A stretch of 64,000 nucleotides of DNA from positions 62,001 to 126,000 of the forward strand of contig NZ_QUZZ01000011.1 of the NCBI RefSeq assembly GCF_003545695.1, given 5' to 3'. The notes under the pieces are model-generated. The model was not told the origin of the DNA. It made no database searches and saw only the letters and a list, made by a program, of their open reading frames with translations. Shown here piece by piece: positions 7,354-16,939 of the stretch. The position numbers and the translations under genes are program-made. This stretch comes from Taibaiella helva. GTDB lineage: Bacteria; Bacteroidota; Bacteroidia; Chitinophagales; Chitinophagaceae. Position 1 is the first letter of the stretch. Every line of letters begins with the position of its first letter.

Positions 7354-9537
7354 ATGCTTTATTTTTTTCTCCGCAAGACAGGAACCGCCTATACCCTGTT
7401 GCTGCTGCTCCTGGTCAGCCATACAGCCTTGAATGCGCAGGTGCTGATCACGGCCGACCAGGCGGCCAATACGCTGGCGCAACGCCTGGCAGGGCAGGGG
7501 ATTACCATCACCAATGCCTCGCTTACCTGCGCGGGGGGAGCCAATGGCCGCTTCGCAGTGCAAAGCAGCAATCTGGGGCTGGATAGCGGTATCGTATTGT
7601 CTACCGGCCTCGTGCTGAACATTAACCAGGCGGAGCCGGGACCGACCAGCGCGGCGAACAATACGCCCGGCGATCCCGCGCTGCAAACCCTTTCCGGCGC
7701 CTCCAATACAAGAGACGCCTGTATCCTCGAATTCGATATGGTGCCTAAAGGCGATGAGGTGCGCTTCGACTACGTGTTCGCATCGGAAGAGTATATCAAT
7801 TCGGTATGCGGCCCGTACAACGATGCCTTCGCTTTTTTTATCTCAGGGCCGGGTATTACCGGCACGGCAAATATGGCCCGCGTACCCGGGACCAATATTC
7901 CCGTTACCGTAAATTCCATCAACAACGGTATCCCGGGCTCGCTTGCCGGCGGACTGGCCAACTGTACCAATATGGGACCCGGCTCCCCTTTCACGGCTTA
8001 CTATGTCGATAATGCCGGCGGCAGCACCGTTGCCTATCGCGGCTTTACCAGGGTGCTTACCGCAGCGAGTGCAGTAACGCCCTGCCAGACCTATCACCTG
8101 AAGCTGACGGTAGCGGATGCACAGAATGCGCTCTACGACTCTGGCGTATTCATCAAGGCCGGCAGCCTTCAATCGGCCTCCTTTACCGTGGAAGCGCAGG
8201 GCCCTGTTGCCACCAGCACGCAACCTTTCGTGGCCCGTGGCTGTGCACCCGGCAGCCTTACCTTCAGGCGGGCCCAGGCCAGGCCTGCCGCGCAAACCCT
8301 GCAGCTGCAGACCGGAGGGAATGCTATAGCCGGTATCGACTACCTCGCATTGCCGGCAACCGTTACGATACCAGCCAATGCCATCAGCGTGTCAATCCCA
8401 GTAACTGCGCCGGCTTCAGCAACACCGATGGGACCCCGTACACTAAAGGTTTCGGTGGTTTCTCCCTATAACTGTAACGGGCAGGCGGCGCTTTCCGATT
8501 CGGCCCTGATCGATATTGTCGATAAACCCCAGGCCGCTATTCTTACCCCCGATACGTCCATATGTGCTGGCGCCAGCTTCAGCATGCGCGTGCAGGGCAG
8601 CAACAGCCTGGAGTACAGCTGGTCACCGGCTTCGGGTATCGGCAATACTTTGGTCAAAGAGCCTGTGGTTACGCCTTTGGACAATATTAACTATACCATG
8701 ACTGCCAACCTGCCCAACAGTGGCTGTGCTCCGGCATCCGATACCGTTACGATAAATATGATCCCTGCGCCCTCGGTTGTTGATGCCGGTAGCGATATCG
8801 ATCTTTGTATCAATACGCCGGTGGTGTTCCAGCCGCAGGTGCAGCCGGAGAGCGGAACGTTTGATTACCGCTGGTCCGGTCCTAAAGATTTTAGCGCCAT
8901 GGTGAAGAACGCGGAGATTATTGCGCCGCAGGTCGACAACAGCGGCTGGTACCAATTGGCCGTCAGCTCACCGGGCTGTCCGCCGGTGATCGATTCTGTT
9001 TACCTGAATGTTGTTGTCAGTCCGCCTTTACCCGTTGTTGTATCTCCGGTAAAATATTGCATCGATGAGCAGAAGCCGTTGCAAGCCTCCGGCAAAGACC
9101 TGAGCTGGTACACGGAAGCGCAGGGCGGAAGCGCATCCAAGGAAATACCTGTGGTCAACAGCCATACGGCCGGCAGGCAAACGTTTTACGTGACGCAGTC
9201 TTATGGCGACTGTGAAAGCGAGCGGGTACCCATAGCGGTTGTTGTAGAGCGCTGCTGCGGCGATGATCTTTTCGTACCGGGCGCGTTTTCTCCCAATGGC
9301 GACGGGCTCAACGATGCTTTTGAGCTGAAGCTCGACCATGACAGCAAGATCCTGCAGATCGATATCTTCAACCGCTGGGGACAGCGTGTCTTTCAGCAGT
9401 ATAGCTTCAACCGGCCCTGGGACGGCACTTTTCACGGGCAGCCTTTACAGCCCGGCAGCTATTTTTACAGCATTACCATCAGCTGCCGCGATGACCGTAC
9501 CGTCTATAAAAAAGGAGATGTGATCCTGATACGTTAA
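7354..9537 (+). CDS. Secreted T9SS type-B protein with choice-of-anchor-L domain
   Basis: 727 residues. The start at 7354 gives a signal peptide (hydrophobic run of Leu, then ALNAQ). Residues about 35-270 match the choice-of-anchor-L domain: an N-terminal NTLAQRLAGQGI segment, LSTGLVLNI, then FDYVFASEEYI and DAFAFFISGPG. The middle has repeated Ig/PKD-like modules (CAGASFSMRVQGS...SWSPASG; VDAGSDIDLC; CIDEQKPL). The last 85 residues are the gliding-motility-associated C-terminal domain (VPGAFSPNGDGLNDAF, then FNRWGQRVFQ and WDG), which in the family directs type IX secretion (type B). The protein is probably surface-bound or released, perhaps an adhesin; no enzyme domain is seen. Confidence 0.88.
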   Translation: MLYFFLRKTGTAYTLLLLLLVSHTALNAQVLITADQAANTLAQRLAGQGITITNASLTCAGGANGRFAVQSSNLGLDSGIVLSTGLVLNINQAEPGPTSAANNTPGDPALQTLSGASNTRDACILEFDMVPKGDEVRFDYVFASEEYINSVCGPYNDAFAFFISGPGITGTANMARVPGTNIPVTVNSINNGIPGSLAGGLANCTNMGPGSPFTAYYVDNAGGSTVAYRGFTRVLTAASAVTPCQTYHLKLTVADAQNALYDSGVFIKAGSLQSASFTVEAQGPVATSTQPFVARGCAPGSLTFRRAQARPAAQTLQLQTGGNAIAGIDYLALPATVTIPANAISVSIPVTAPASATPMGPRTLKVSVVSPYNCNGQAALSDSALIDIVDKPQAAILTPDTSICAGASFSMRVQGSNSLEYSWSPASGIGNTLVKEPVVTPLDNINYTMTANLPNSGCAPASDTVTINMIPAPSVVDAGSDIDLCINTPVVFQPQVQPESGTFDYRWSGPKDFSAMVKNAEIIAPQVDNSGWYQLAVSSPGCPPVIDSVYLNVVVSPPLPVVVSPVKYCIDEQKPLQASGKDLSWYTEAQGGSASKEIPVVNSHTAGRQTFYVTQSYGDCESERVPIAVVVERCCGDDLFVPGAFSPNGDGLNDAFELKLDHDSKILQIDIFNRWGQRVFQQYSFNRPWDGTFHGQPLQPGSYFYSITISCRDDRTVYKKGDVILIR

Positions 9538-9617
9538 AGCCGGAAGAGCATTTAGTATTGTCTTGTTTTCAGAACCGGATAATACACGCAGGTAAACGCC
9601 GTCCTGCCTCCGGAGGC

Positions 9618-10379
9618 TTAAAGCGAAGCAAAGGTATAGTCCTGCTCTTTTAATGATTTGATGAGCTCCGGCAATACCGTTTCTGTAATCGCGCAACGAT
9701 CGTGCAGCAGGATAATGTCGCCTGCTTTGACCTTACTCATGATCTTGCCCAGCAGCTGGTCCTTATCCTTTGCTACGGTGTCCATAGAGCGTAAGCTCCA
9801 GCCCATGCTTTTCATGCCGCTGTTGCGCACGGCTTTGGCCAGGTTGGGATTGGTAACGCCGTAAGGCGGGCGGAACAGCTTTACCGGCGTGCCCGTTATG
9901 GCTTCGATCGCTTCGTTGGTACGCAGGATCTCCTGCTCCATCTTAGCAGCACTTTGCCAGTCGAAGTTGAACCCGTGATCGAAGCTGTGGTTGCCGATAC
10001 TGTGTCCTTCGGCCAGCATTCTTTGCACCAGTGCCTCCCGGCCTTCAATATTTTTTCCGATCAGGAAGAAGGTGGCTTGTACTCCCTCTTTTTTCAATAT
10101 ATCCAGTATTGCTTCTGTGTGGGCGGCCGGGCCGTCATCAAAGGTCAGGGCGACCTGTCGGCCTCTTTGCAGCACAGAAAGCTGGCCCCGGTTGAAATTC
10201 ACTTTGAGTATCGGCAAAGTATTGACCGAAGGCATATAGAAATTCCAATGGATCAAAATGCTGCCGAGCGCCAGGATACTTACCAGTGCCAGCACACAGG
10301 CAAGAAGCCACCAGGCTGAATAGCCGTTGAAATAGATCCCTGCGGCAACATGCAGCACCAGCAGGATAAAGAAAAGCAA
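9618..10379 (-). CDS. Membrane-anchored polysaccharide deacetylase (NodB domain)
   Basis: 253 residues. Two hydrophobic segments (about 1-15 and 22-42) precede a NodB catalytic domain. Visible motifs: LTFDDGP with the catalytic and metal-binding Asp pair, SIGNHSFDH with the metal-binding His pair, RPPYG and IILLHD. Such enzymes remove N- or O-acetyl groups from chitin, peptidoglycan or exopolysaccharide. The frame has no ATG near its beginning: the best start is TTG at 10379, since the next Met (about residue 49) would remove the membrane anchor. It follows the gene at 10419 by 39 bp, so the two are probably co-transcribed with paaBC upstream. Confidence 0.82.
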   Translation of the reverse strand: MLFFILLVLHVAAGIYFNGYSAWWLLACVLALVSILALGSILIHWNFYMPSVNTLPILKVNFNRGQLSVLQRGRQVALTFDDGPAAHTEAILDILKKEGVQATFFLIGKNIEGREALVQRMLAEGHSIGNHSFDHGFNFDWQSAAKMEQEILRTNEAIEAITGTPVKLFRPPYGVTNPNLAKAVRNSGMKSMGWSLRSMDTVAKDKDQLLGKIMSKVKAGDIILLHDRCAITETVLPELIKSLKEQDYTFASL

Positions 10380-10418
10380 GGTATAATGAAACTTCGAGTT
10401 CAGCGGACAGTGTCGTTT

Positions 10419-11522
10419 TTAAAGATGAGTAAATGGTTGGGCCGTGCTCAGCCTCTTTTTGATCAGCCGGTCGGCCAGCCATAAAAGCAGGAAATAAACC
10501 GGGAGAAGGAAAGGATAAAAGATAAAAACAAGGAAGACGTAACCATGGCGTCCTGACGCATAAGGTTCCAACAGCATATCGATCCAGCTGAAGGATTGTA
10601 CGTAAGTTCCGAGCACCAGAAAAGGAACGATAAAGCTGCCGAGGATCAGCACCGGCGAATATTTCCTGCCGGGCCTTGCTTTACGGAATCGGTAGATCGC
10701 ATATAAGTGCAGCGATACCAGCAGCACTGCGGCAATGACCATGAAGCTCCCCGGGCCTGAGTGCATCATGGTTTGTGCAAAGGAGCCGACCTGCGGCTGC
10801 AAGGTGATCGCGATGTAATCGCCCGGAAGCTTGTCGAAATGCCAATGGCTAATGCTGTCTCTCTGCTGAGGGGCGCCCAGGTTGGTGCTGAGGGCGATAT
10901 TGGAAGGAAGATCGGCTTTTAGTATAACATCCAGCGCGTGAAAAGAGCGCCAGTACCGCGCCGGGGAAAGAGAGTAGCGGTGGCTGTAACAGATCAGCCA
11001 GTCCGATACATCTTCCCACACATCAGCTTTGTAGGCGACCCTGATCCGGTGCTGCCCTTTGCTCAGGGCAGTTTTAAAATACTGCAGCTCGTTGAGTGCG
11101 TAAATACCGGTTGCATAATTGCCCCAGTCGATCACTGCCGCATCGTATACTGCGCCGGGCATTCCCTCTTTAAAGCCATTGAACAAGGCCGGCATCCGGG
11201 TCCCCAAAGTGTCCGGAACAGGTTGCACCGCCTGGGGACGGTCGTCCACCCATACGTCGAGGTGCTGTTCCAGGTTCTTTGCCACGAAGAGCAGCGGGAT
11301 CTGCATGCCTTCCGGAACATCGACCAGGTATTCGACAGCATACCGGGCATAGGTAAAGTCGGTATCGATATCGATACGGATCGTTTCGTGCAGGATATCG
11401 ATATTCCTGCTGGAAAATGCCGTAGCCAGCAAGGTGGTGCCGGGGCGTACCGGCGAAGCCATATTGGCAAAGCCGCTTAACGCTTGCAGGAGCAGGATGA
11501 GTACGGCGGGCAGGTGCTTCAT
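10419..11522 (-). CDS. Exported membrane protein of unknown function
   Basis: 367 residues, not recognised. A signal peptide (residues 1-19, ending SGFANMA) leads to about 220 residues of beta-rich extracytoplasmic sequence with IRIDIDTDFTYARYAVEY, a pattern that recalls immunoglobulin-like or M1-peptidase-N-domain-like folds. Three hydrophobic segments follow (about 250-268, 282-304 and 322-352), and the tail is basic. It begins 14 bp after the stop of paaC and is followed by the deacetylase, so it probably belongs to the same transcript. Whether it has any link to phenylacetate metabolism is unknown. Confidence 0.65.
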   Translation of the reverse strand: MKHLPAVLILLLQALSGFANMASPVRPGTTLLATAFSSRNIDILHETIRIDIDTDFTYARYAVEYLVDVPEGMQIPLLFVAKNLEQHLDVWVDDRPQAVQPVPDTLGTRMPALFNGFKEGMPGAVYDAAVIDWGNYATGIYALNELQYFKTALSKGQHRIRVAYKADVWEDVSDWLICYSHRYSLSPARYWRSFHALDVILKADLPSNIALSTNLGAPQQRDSISHWHFDKLPGDYIAITLQPQVGSFAQTMMHSGPGSFMVIAAVLLVSLHLYAIYRFRKARPGRKYSPVLILGSFIVPFLVLGTYVQSFSWIDMLLEPYASGRHGYVFLVFIFYPFLLPVYFLLLWLADRLIKKRLSTAQPFTHL

Positions 11523-11536
11523 AGGGCTGCTTTACT

Positions 11537-12355
11537 TTACCATTCCATGCCGGGATAGGCGCGCTGCATGTACTGCATCTCTGCCAGAATATAGCCCAGG
11601 TGCTCGGAGTGTTGGCCTGTCTTCCCGCCGGTCTGCATCCAGGCATCGGCAGGAGGCATTTCCAGGGTGGCTTCGCTGAGCACTTCAGCCACCTGCGCCA
11701 GCCATTGGCTTTTGATCAGCGCCAGGTCGGCGCCGGTGCCTGCTTCCAGCATGGCTTTGTCGGCCTCCGACATGTCGAACAGCTCACCGGTATATTCCCA
11801 GCGGGCATGTATCGCGTCCTGCATACGGGCTTTGCTCTCCTCTGTACCATCGCCCAGGCGGATCACCCATTCGCTGCTCCAGCGGCGGTGATAGAGGGCC
11901 TCCTTCAGCGATTTTTCGGCGACGGCAGCGATGGTCGCATCTTTGCTGTCTTTCAGGGCCGTGTACAGCAGCACGGAGTGGTTGTCGTAAAAAAAGGAGC
12001 GGGCGATGGTGTAAGCCCAGTCGCCGTTGTCCTGTTCGGTCAGCAATACATTCCTGAAATCCCAGGCATCGCGCAGGTAGGCCAGGCTGTCTTCCGTAGC
12101 AGGCTGTGTATGGTTCAGGAAAGCAGGGCTTGAAAAGACCTCTCCCTGCGTTTCGGCAGGCAGCATATTGTACAGCTCGGCCGCATATTGGTACAGGCTG
12201 CGGGCCTGCCCCAGGTGGTCAAGCGCTGTATTGGTAATGGCTATATCCTGCTCCAGGATGGGGCCGTGGCCGGTCCATTCGCTGATGCGGTGGCCCAGTA
12301 TAAGGGCGTTGTCTGCAAGCTGCAGCACATAATTCAATTGATGGATAGACGTCAT
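11537..12355 (-). CDS. paaC: Phenylacetyl-CoA epoxidase subunit PaaC
   Basis: 272 residues, close to the 248-residue E. coli protein. PaaC is the non-catalytic structural partner of the di-iron subunit PaaA in the 1,2-phenylacetyl-CoA epoxidase. Signature stretches: LADNALILGHRISEWTG, EQDIAITNTALDHLGQARSLY and YHRRWSSEWVIRLGDGTEES. It lies 45 bp downstream of paaB. In known operons the order is paaABCDE; here paaA, paaD and paaE are not adjacent, and unrelated genes follow paaC. Confidence 0.92.
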   Translation of the reverse strand: MTSIHQLNYVLQLADNALILGHRISEWTGHGPILEQDIAITNTALDHLGQARSLYQYAAELYNMLPAETQGEVFSSPAFLNHTQPATEDSLAYLRDAWDFRNVLLTEQDNGDWAYTIARSFFYDNHSVLLYTALKDSKDATIAAVAEKSLKEALYHRRWSSEWVIRLGDGTEESKARMQDAIHARWEYTGELFDMSEADKAMLEAGTGADLALIKSQWLAQVAEVLSEATLEMPPADAWMQTGGKTGQHSEHLGYILAEMQYMQRAYPGMEW

Positions 12356-12400
12356 TGTCCTTATTTTCTGATGGATCGGCTTCCCGCAGCGATGCAGGCA

Positions 12401-12685
12401 TTACATGTGCTTCAGCTCGATCGGCAGTTCGTAAAAAGTAGGGTGGCGGTACACTTTGTCGTTGGCGGGATCGTACAACTCGCCGGCATCATCGGGATTG
12501 GATGCATGGATGTACTTACTCTCCACTGCCCATATGCTTACCCCCTCCATGCGACGGGTATAGACGTCGCGGGCATTCTCGATCGCCATCGCGGCATCTA
12601 CCGCATGCAGGCTGCCTACATGCTTGTGGTCGAGTCCCGTCTTGCTGCGGATAAAGATCTCCCAGAGCGGCCATTCATTATTCAT
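12401..12685 (-). CDS. paaB: Phenylacetyl-CoA epoxidase subunit PaaB
   Basis: 94 residues, the family's normal length. It opens WPLWEIFIRSKTGLDHKHVGSLH and contains NARDVYTRR and EGVSIWAVES, all diagnostic of PaaB, which bridges PaaAC dimers in the epoxidase complex. A TATCTTTG box lies 45 nt upstream, so paaB is the first gene of its transcript and paaA cannot be co-transcribed ahead of it. Confidence 0.92.
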   Translation of the reverse strand: MNNEWPLWEIFIRSKTGLDHKHVGSLHAVDAAMAIENARDVYTRRMEGVSIWAVESKYIHASNPDDAGELYDPANDKVYRHPTFYELPIELKHM

Positions 12686-12730
12686 CTTCCTGTATTGTTA
12701 TGATTGAAAAAAAACGGTAAAATATGCGCT

Positions 12731-12738
12731 CAAAGATA
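12731..12738 (-). promoter_or_regulatory. -7 box of the paaBC transcript
   Basis: TATCTTTG on the minus strand, 45 nt before the paaB ATG, in the spacer that follows the DUF922-like gene. Confidence 0.55.
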
Positions 12739-12762
12739 AAGAAATAAAGCCAGTTGCGGTCC

Positions 12763-13836
12763 TCAGTCGGCAGCGGCTGCTTCCCTGCTGCTCAGCTCGG
12801 CCCTGATACGTTCCGTCCATTGCCGCTGTCGGTCTTTTTGTGTGCCATGCGCCGTTTCCTCATCATATGCAGCCTGCAAAGCTTCCGCCTCCTTGCTGTA
12901 TTGCCGTTGCAGGTTGTCCACGGCCTCTTTAAAGGTAGCGCTGTTGTATTGGAGGTTGCGCAAGGCTGTCGCCAGCTCATAGGTCTTCAGCGCCGCAATA
13001 TCAAAATGAAGCTGCTCGTGCTGCAACACATAGACATTCTGTCCGCCGGGCTTCATCCAGGAACGGTTCTTGTCGAAATAGGGGAGCAGGCTAATGGTCG
13101 CTGCAGCGCTTTTCTGATCGCTCGATAGCTGGTATTGCAGGGAAAATCCGCTGTATGTAGCCGCCAGCGCCAGGCTCAGCTTGTCGGGCTTGCCGGAAAA
13201 ATCATCAATCCGGAGCGGGCGGTTGCTGTCGTAGCCGATATGGTCGGGATCGGTAGCCTGGTTTTTCAGCAGTACCGTTACCTTAACTTCCTGCTGCCCG
13301 GAATCGCCGTAACGTTCCCGGTTGACGCCCCACCAGCTGTCGAATTCTTTCAATACCTGTTCGACACTCTGGCTGACGAGCTTACCAATATAGGCGCTGG
13401 CATCGGCGCCGGTACGGGCTGTATAATTGCCGCTGTAGTCGACGATCTTCTTTCCCCTGGCAAAAAAAGCATAGGTCGTATTGAGCTCGGCCTGTTCCTG
13501 CAGGCCCTTCCGGCTTTCGCTTACCTGTAATTTCAGGATATGCAGTGAAAAGGTATCGGCCTGCAGCGGACGTATCGTATGATTGCCGATGAATTGGCCG
13601 ATCGCCATAGCAGCGCCACCGGAAAGATCGACCGGAACTATTTTATTGGTGATCCCCGCGCGCATTGTTCCTATATTGCCGGTGTCTTCCCTATCGTCCG
13701 TAACGGTATTGATATATACCTGCTGTAAGGCTACAGGTGTTTCCGCAGGTTTCAGCTTCACTATCTTCGGCGCCTGTGCGGTGCTGTTGCCGCAGCAAAG
13801 CAGAAGTGCGGTGAACAGTGCCAGTATTTGTTTCAT
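12763..13836 (-). CDS. Exported DUF922-like protein with a zincin-type HExxH-like motif
   Basis: 357 residues with a signal peptide (1-20, ending STAQA). The C-terminal half resembles the Bacteroidota DUF922 family, a putative secreted Zn-dependent protease group: the QHEQLHFDI segment at about residue 280 contains H-E-Q-L-H, the zincin metal motif, and is followed by a helical stretch rich in Tyr, Lys and Glu. The N-terminal half (20-180) has a lipoprotein-like beta pattern and is not recognised. Activity is inferred only from the motif. It is a single gene between paaB and lepA. Confidence 0.7.
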   Translation of the reverse strand: MKQILALFTALLLCCGNSTAQAPKIVKLKPAETPVALQQVYINTVTDDREDTGNIGTMRAGITNKIVPVDLSGGAAMAIGQFIGNHTIRPLQADTFSLHILKLQVSESRKGLQEQAELNTTYAFFARGKKIVDYSGNYTARTGADASAYIGKLVSQSVEQVLKEFDSWWGVNRERYGDSGQQEVKVTVLLKNQATDPDHIGYDSNRPLRIDDFSGKPDKLSLALAATYSGFSLQYQLSSDQKSAAATISLLPYFDKNRSWMKPGGQNVYVLQHEQLHFDIAALKTYELATALRNLQYNSATFKEAVDNLQRQYSKEAEALQAAYDEETAHGTQKDRQRQWTERIRAELSSREAAAAD

Positions 13837-13856
13837 TGCTTATTGCTTTTACGGAA

Positions 13857-13893
13857 AAAGGAGCTGGTCCCGTGATGCCGGTTTAGCTCCTTT
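13857..13893 (-). terminator. Terminator of lepA
   Basis: AAAGGAGCT pairs with AGCTCCTTT across a 19-nt loop; on the minus strand a T-run follows. It starts about 37 bp after the lepA stop. Confidence 0.65.
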
Positions 13894-13929
13894 ATTCCAT
13901 TTCGTGCTCAGAAAGATCTTTCGCAGCGC

Positions 13930-15726
13930 TTAATCGTCCAGCTTCAGTACGGCCAGGAAGGCTTCCTGGGGCACTTCTACGTTGCCGATCTGGCGCATGC
14001 GTTTCTTGCCCTCTTTTTGTTTTTCCAGCAGCTTGCGCTTACGGGAAATATCGCCGCCGTAACATTTTGCGGTTACGTCCTTGCGCATGGCCGATATGGT
14101 TTCCCTGGCCACGATCTTGGCGCCCAGGGCTGCCTGTATGGCGATCATGAACTGCTGGCGGGGCAGCAGCTCCTTCAGCTTGGAGCAGAGCTTACGCCCG
14201 AAATCCTGCGCCCGGCTGCGGTGGATCAGCGCGCTTAAGGCGTCTACTTTGTCGCCGTTCAGGAGAATATCCATTTTGGTAATATCGCTCTCGCGGTAAT
14301 CCAGCGGCTGATAATCGAACGAGGCATAGCCACGGGTCGACGACTTCAGCTTGTCGTAGAAGTCGAATACGATCTCGGCCAGGGGCATTTCAAAGATCAG
14401 CTCCACGCGGGTGGCGGTCAGGTAGTTTTGGTTGATCAGCAGGCCGCGTTTGCCCAGGCACAGTGTCATGATATTGCCGATATAGTCGGGCAGCGTAATG
14501 ATCTGCGCACGGATAAACGGCTCTTCAATACGGTCGATGCGGCTCGGATCGGGCATTTCCGAGGGATTGTTGACAATGATCCTTACATCCTTTTCCCTGG
14601 TGGTGTAGGCATGGAAGCTTACGTTAGGTACCGTGGTGATCACCGTCTGGTTGAATTCGCGCTCCAGCCTTTCCTGGATAATTTCCATGTGCAGCATACC
14701 CAGGAAGCCGCATCGGAAGCCAAAGCCCAGGGCCTGCGAGGTCTCCGGTTCGAAGGTGAGCGAAGCGTCGTTCAGCTGCAGCTTTTCCATGCAATCGCGC
14801 AGCTCCTCAAACTCGTCCGTATTCACCGGGAAAATGCCGGCAAACACCATCGGCTTCACATCCTCGAAGCCCTTAACGGCCTCCTGTGTGGGGTTGCTCA
14901 CCAGCGTAAGGGTATCGCCCACTTTTACTTCCTTGGCATTCTTGATGCCGGTAATGATATAGCCTACGTCGCCGGCTTTTACTTCGTTCTTCGGCGTAAG
15001 CGCCAGCTTCAGGATACCTACCTCGTCGGCGCCGTATTCCTTGCCGGTATGTACGAATTTTACTTTATCATTCTTTTTGATCGTTCCGTTGATCACGCGG
15101 TAATACACGATAATGCCACGGAAGGAGTTGAACACCGAGTCGAAGATCAGCGCCTGAAGCGGCGCCTGTTCGTCGCCCTTGGGCGATGGTATGCGTTCGA
15201 TAATGGCTTCCAGGATATCGTCGATACCGATGCCGCTTTTGCCGCTGGCCAAGATGATGTCTTCCGGCTTGCAGCCGATCAGGTCCACGATCTGGTCCGT
15301 CACTTCGGGGATCATAGCGCCTTCCATATCGATTTTGTTGATCACCGGGATGATCTCGAGATCGTTATCGATGGCCAGGTACAGGTTGGAAATAGTCTGC
15401 GCCTGTATGCCCTGTGAAGCGTCGACCAGCAACAGAGCGCCTTCGCAGGCGGCCAGCGCACGGCTCACCTCGTAGGAAAAGTCTACGTGACCCGGGGTAT
15501 CGATCAGGTTAAGGGTATATTTTTCGCCTTTATGCACATGGTCGATCTGGATGGCATGACTTTTGATCGTAATGCCTTTTTCCCGCTCCAGGTCCATATC
15601 ATCAAGCACCTGGGCCTGCATTTCGCGTTCCGAAATGGTCTTGGTATGTTCCAGGAGGCGGTCGGCTAGTGTGCTTTTCCCGTGATCGATGTGGGCAATA
15701 ATGCAAAAATTGCGGATATTCTTCAT
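13930..15726 (-). CDS. lepA: Elongation factor 4 (back-translocase GTPase)
   Basis: 598 residues, the expected length. The GTPase motifs are complete: AHIDHGKST (G1, residue 10), the DTPGH of G3 and NKID of G4. The family's C-terminal domain is present ([14 protein letters not shown] and [25 protein letters not shown]). EF4 acts on stalled or mistranslocated ribosomes. The ATG at 15726 follows a TAACTTCG box by 17 nt. Confidence 0.97.
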   Translation of the reverse strand: MKNIRNFCIIAHIDHGKSTLADRLLEHTKTISEREMQAQVLDDMDLEREKGITIKSHAIQIDHVHKGEKYTLNLIDTPGHVDFSYEVSRALAACEGALLLVDASQGIQAQTISNLYLAIDNDLEIIPVINKIDMEGAMIPEVTDQIVDLIGCKPEDIILASGKSGIGIDDILEAIIERIPSPKGDEQAPLQALIFDSVFNSFRGIIVYYRVINGTIKKNDKVKFVHTGKEYGADEVGILKLALTPKNEVKAGDVGYIITGIKNAKEVKVGDTLTLVSNPTQEAVKGFEDVKPMVFAGIFPVNTDEFEELRDCMEKLQLNDASLTFEPETSQALGFGFRCGFLGMLHMEIIQERLEREFNQTVITTVPNVSFHAYTTREKDVRIIVNNPSEMPDPSRIDRIEEPFIRAQIITLPDYIGNIMTLCLGKRGLLINQNYLTATRVELIFEMPLAEIVFDFYDKLKSSTRGYASFDYQPLDYRESDITKMDILLNGDKVDALSALIHRSRAQDFGRKLCSKLKELLPRQQFMIAIQAALGAKIVARETISAMRKDVTAKCYGGDISRKRKLLEKQKEGKKRMRQIGNVEVPQEAFLAVLKLDD

Positions 15727-15743
15727 ATTTCTTAAATGGTGCG

Positions 15744-15751
15744 CGAAGTTA
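15744..15751 (-). promoter_or_regulatory. Variant -7 box of lepA
   Basis: TAACTTCG on the minus strand, 17 nt from the ATG; same TTCG variant and spacing as serA. Confidence 0.35.
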
Positions 15752-15923
15752 CTGAAAATTTAGGGTTTCCTGTGTTATCAGTCCCGTTTCCGCGGCCATA
15801 GCCTGCGATCTTTGTATTATCTGTCCGCTATAAGACAATTCAACCGGCCTTTACCCTCGCTGTTCCCTGCTTTTTGCTTCCCCGAAAGAGGAGAACCGTT
15901 TCTGTAAAAATGTTTTTATTTAT

Positions 15924-15944
15924 GTAGTTAACTACGTAAATTTG
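15924..15944 (+). promoter_or_regulatory. Promoter of the GNAT-marR pair with an overlapping palindromic operator
   Basis: GTAGTTAACTAC (15924-15935) is a perfect 12-bp palindrome. It abuts the -7 box TAAATTTG (15937-15944), which ends 4 nt before the ATG. MarR proteins bind such palindromes, so autoregulation by the downstream MarR gene is likely. Confidence 0.6.
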
Positions 15945-15948
15945 TACT

Positions 15949-16452
15949 ATGAATGACAAGATCACGATCCGTCCTCTTGATGATGGCGACAGCAGCAGCG
16001 TAACGGCCCTTATTCTGCCGATACAGCAGCAGGAATTTAAAGTACCGATCAGCATCGAAGATCAGCCCGACCTGGTCGGTATCGAATCGTACTACCGGCC
16101 TGGCGGGGGCAACCTCTGGGGTGCTTTTGACGGGGAGCAGCTTGTGGGTACAATTGCCATCAAGGCAATCGGCCATGGAGCCGGTGCGCTGAGAAAGATG
16201 TTTGTTCGCGAGGCCTACCGGGGAAAAGAGCAAGGTATTGCGCAGCAATTGCTCGAACACCTGCTGCGCCATTGCGCTACGGGAAATATCCGGGATATTT
16301 ACCTCGGGACGGTAGCGCAGATGAAGGCGGCGCAACGGTTTTACGAGCGCAACGGCTTCCGGCAGATCGATGCAGCGGCTTTACCGGCATACTATCCGCG
16401 CGTGGAAGTAGACGTGCTTTTTTATCATCTAAACCTTGACCAGCAACTATGA
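15949..16452 (+). CDS. GNAT family N-acetyltransferase
   Basis: 167 residues, one GNAT domain. The acetyl-CoA site is LRKMFVREAYRGKEQGIAQQLL (about 81-102), where RGKEQGIA is the R/Q-x-x-G-x-G/A variant, and the RFYERNGF motif of the last strand is present. The acetylated substrate cannot be inferred. The stop overlaps the next start by ATGA, so translation is coupled with the MarR gene; the two genes probably respond to the same signal. The mRNA is probably leaderless. Confidence 0.82.
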   Translation: MNDKITIRPLDDGDSSSVTALILPIQQQEFKVPISIEDQPDLVGIESYYRPGGGNLWGAFDGEQLVGTIAIKAIGHGAGALRKMFVREAYRGKEQGIAQQLLEHLLRHCATGNIRDIYLGTVAQMKAAQRFYERNGFRQIDAAALPAYYPRVEVDVLFYHLNLDQQL

Positions 16453-16937
16453 ATGTGATCGACGCAGCCGGCGTGCTGGCGATATCGACGCGGCTGCAGC
16501 GCCTCAGCGACCGGATACGCAAAGACGGACAGGAGATCTATAAGGCTATGGGCCTTGCCTTTGAGCCGAAGTGGTTCCCGGTGATCTATGTACTGCACCG
16601 CAGGGACACCCTGAGTGTAGTGGAGCTCGCCAATGAGATCGGCTATTCGCATCCTTCCACCATCACTTTGCTGAAAGAGCTGGAGAAGGAAAAGCTGATC
16701 CGCTCGAAGAAAGATAAGGCCGATGAACGCAAACGGCTGTTGCAGCTGAGTGCAAAGGGGCGCCATCTGGTCGCGCAGATGGAGCCGGTATGGGACGTGA
16801 TCGTAGCGGCTACTACGGATCTGATCCGGACGCAGAACAACCTGATGCTGGCGATTGAAGAGGTGGAGGAGCAATTCCAGCGGCAAAGCTTTTTTCAGCG
16901 GGCGCTGCCGCTGATCGCTGTACGCAATGAGGCTTAG
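16449..16937 (+). CDS. MarR family transcriptional regulator
   Basis: 162 residues. The winged helix-turn-helix is readable: LSVVELANEIGYSHPSTITLLKELEKEKLI (about 58-87), then the wing with DERKRLLQLSAKGR. Flanking helices would form the dimer interface. It is coupled to the GNAT gene by a 4-bp overlap; the palindrome before that gene is the likely operator. It faces paaY tail to tail, with only 2 bp between stops. Confidence 0.87.
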   Translation: MNVIDAAGVLAISTRLQRLSDRIRKDGQEIYKAMGLAFEPKWFPVIYVLHRRDTLSVVELANEIGYSHPSTITLLKELEKEKLIRSKKDKADERKRLLQLSAKGRHLVAQMEPVWDVIVAATTDLIRTQNNLMLAIEEVEEQFQRQSFFQRALPLIAVRNEA

Positions 16938-16939
16938 CG

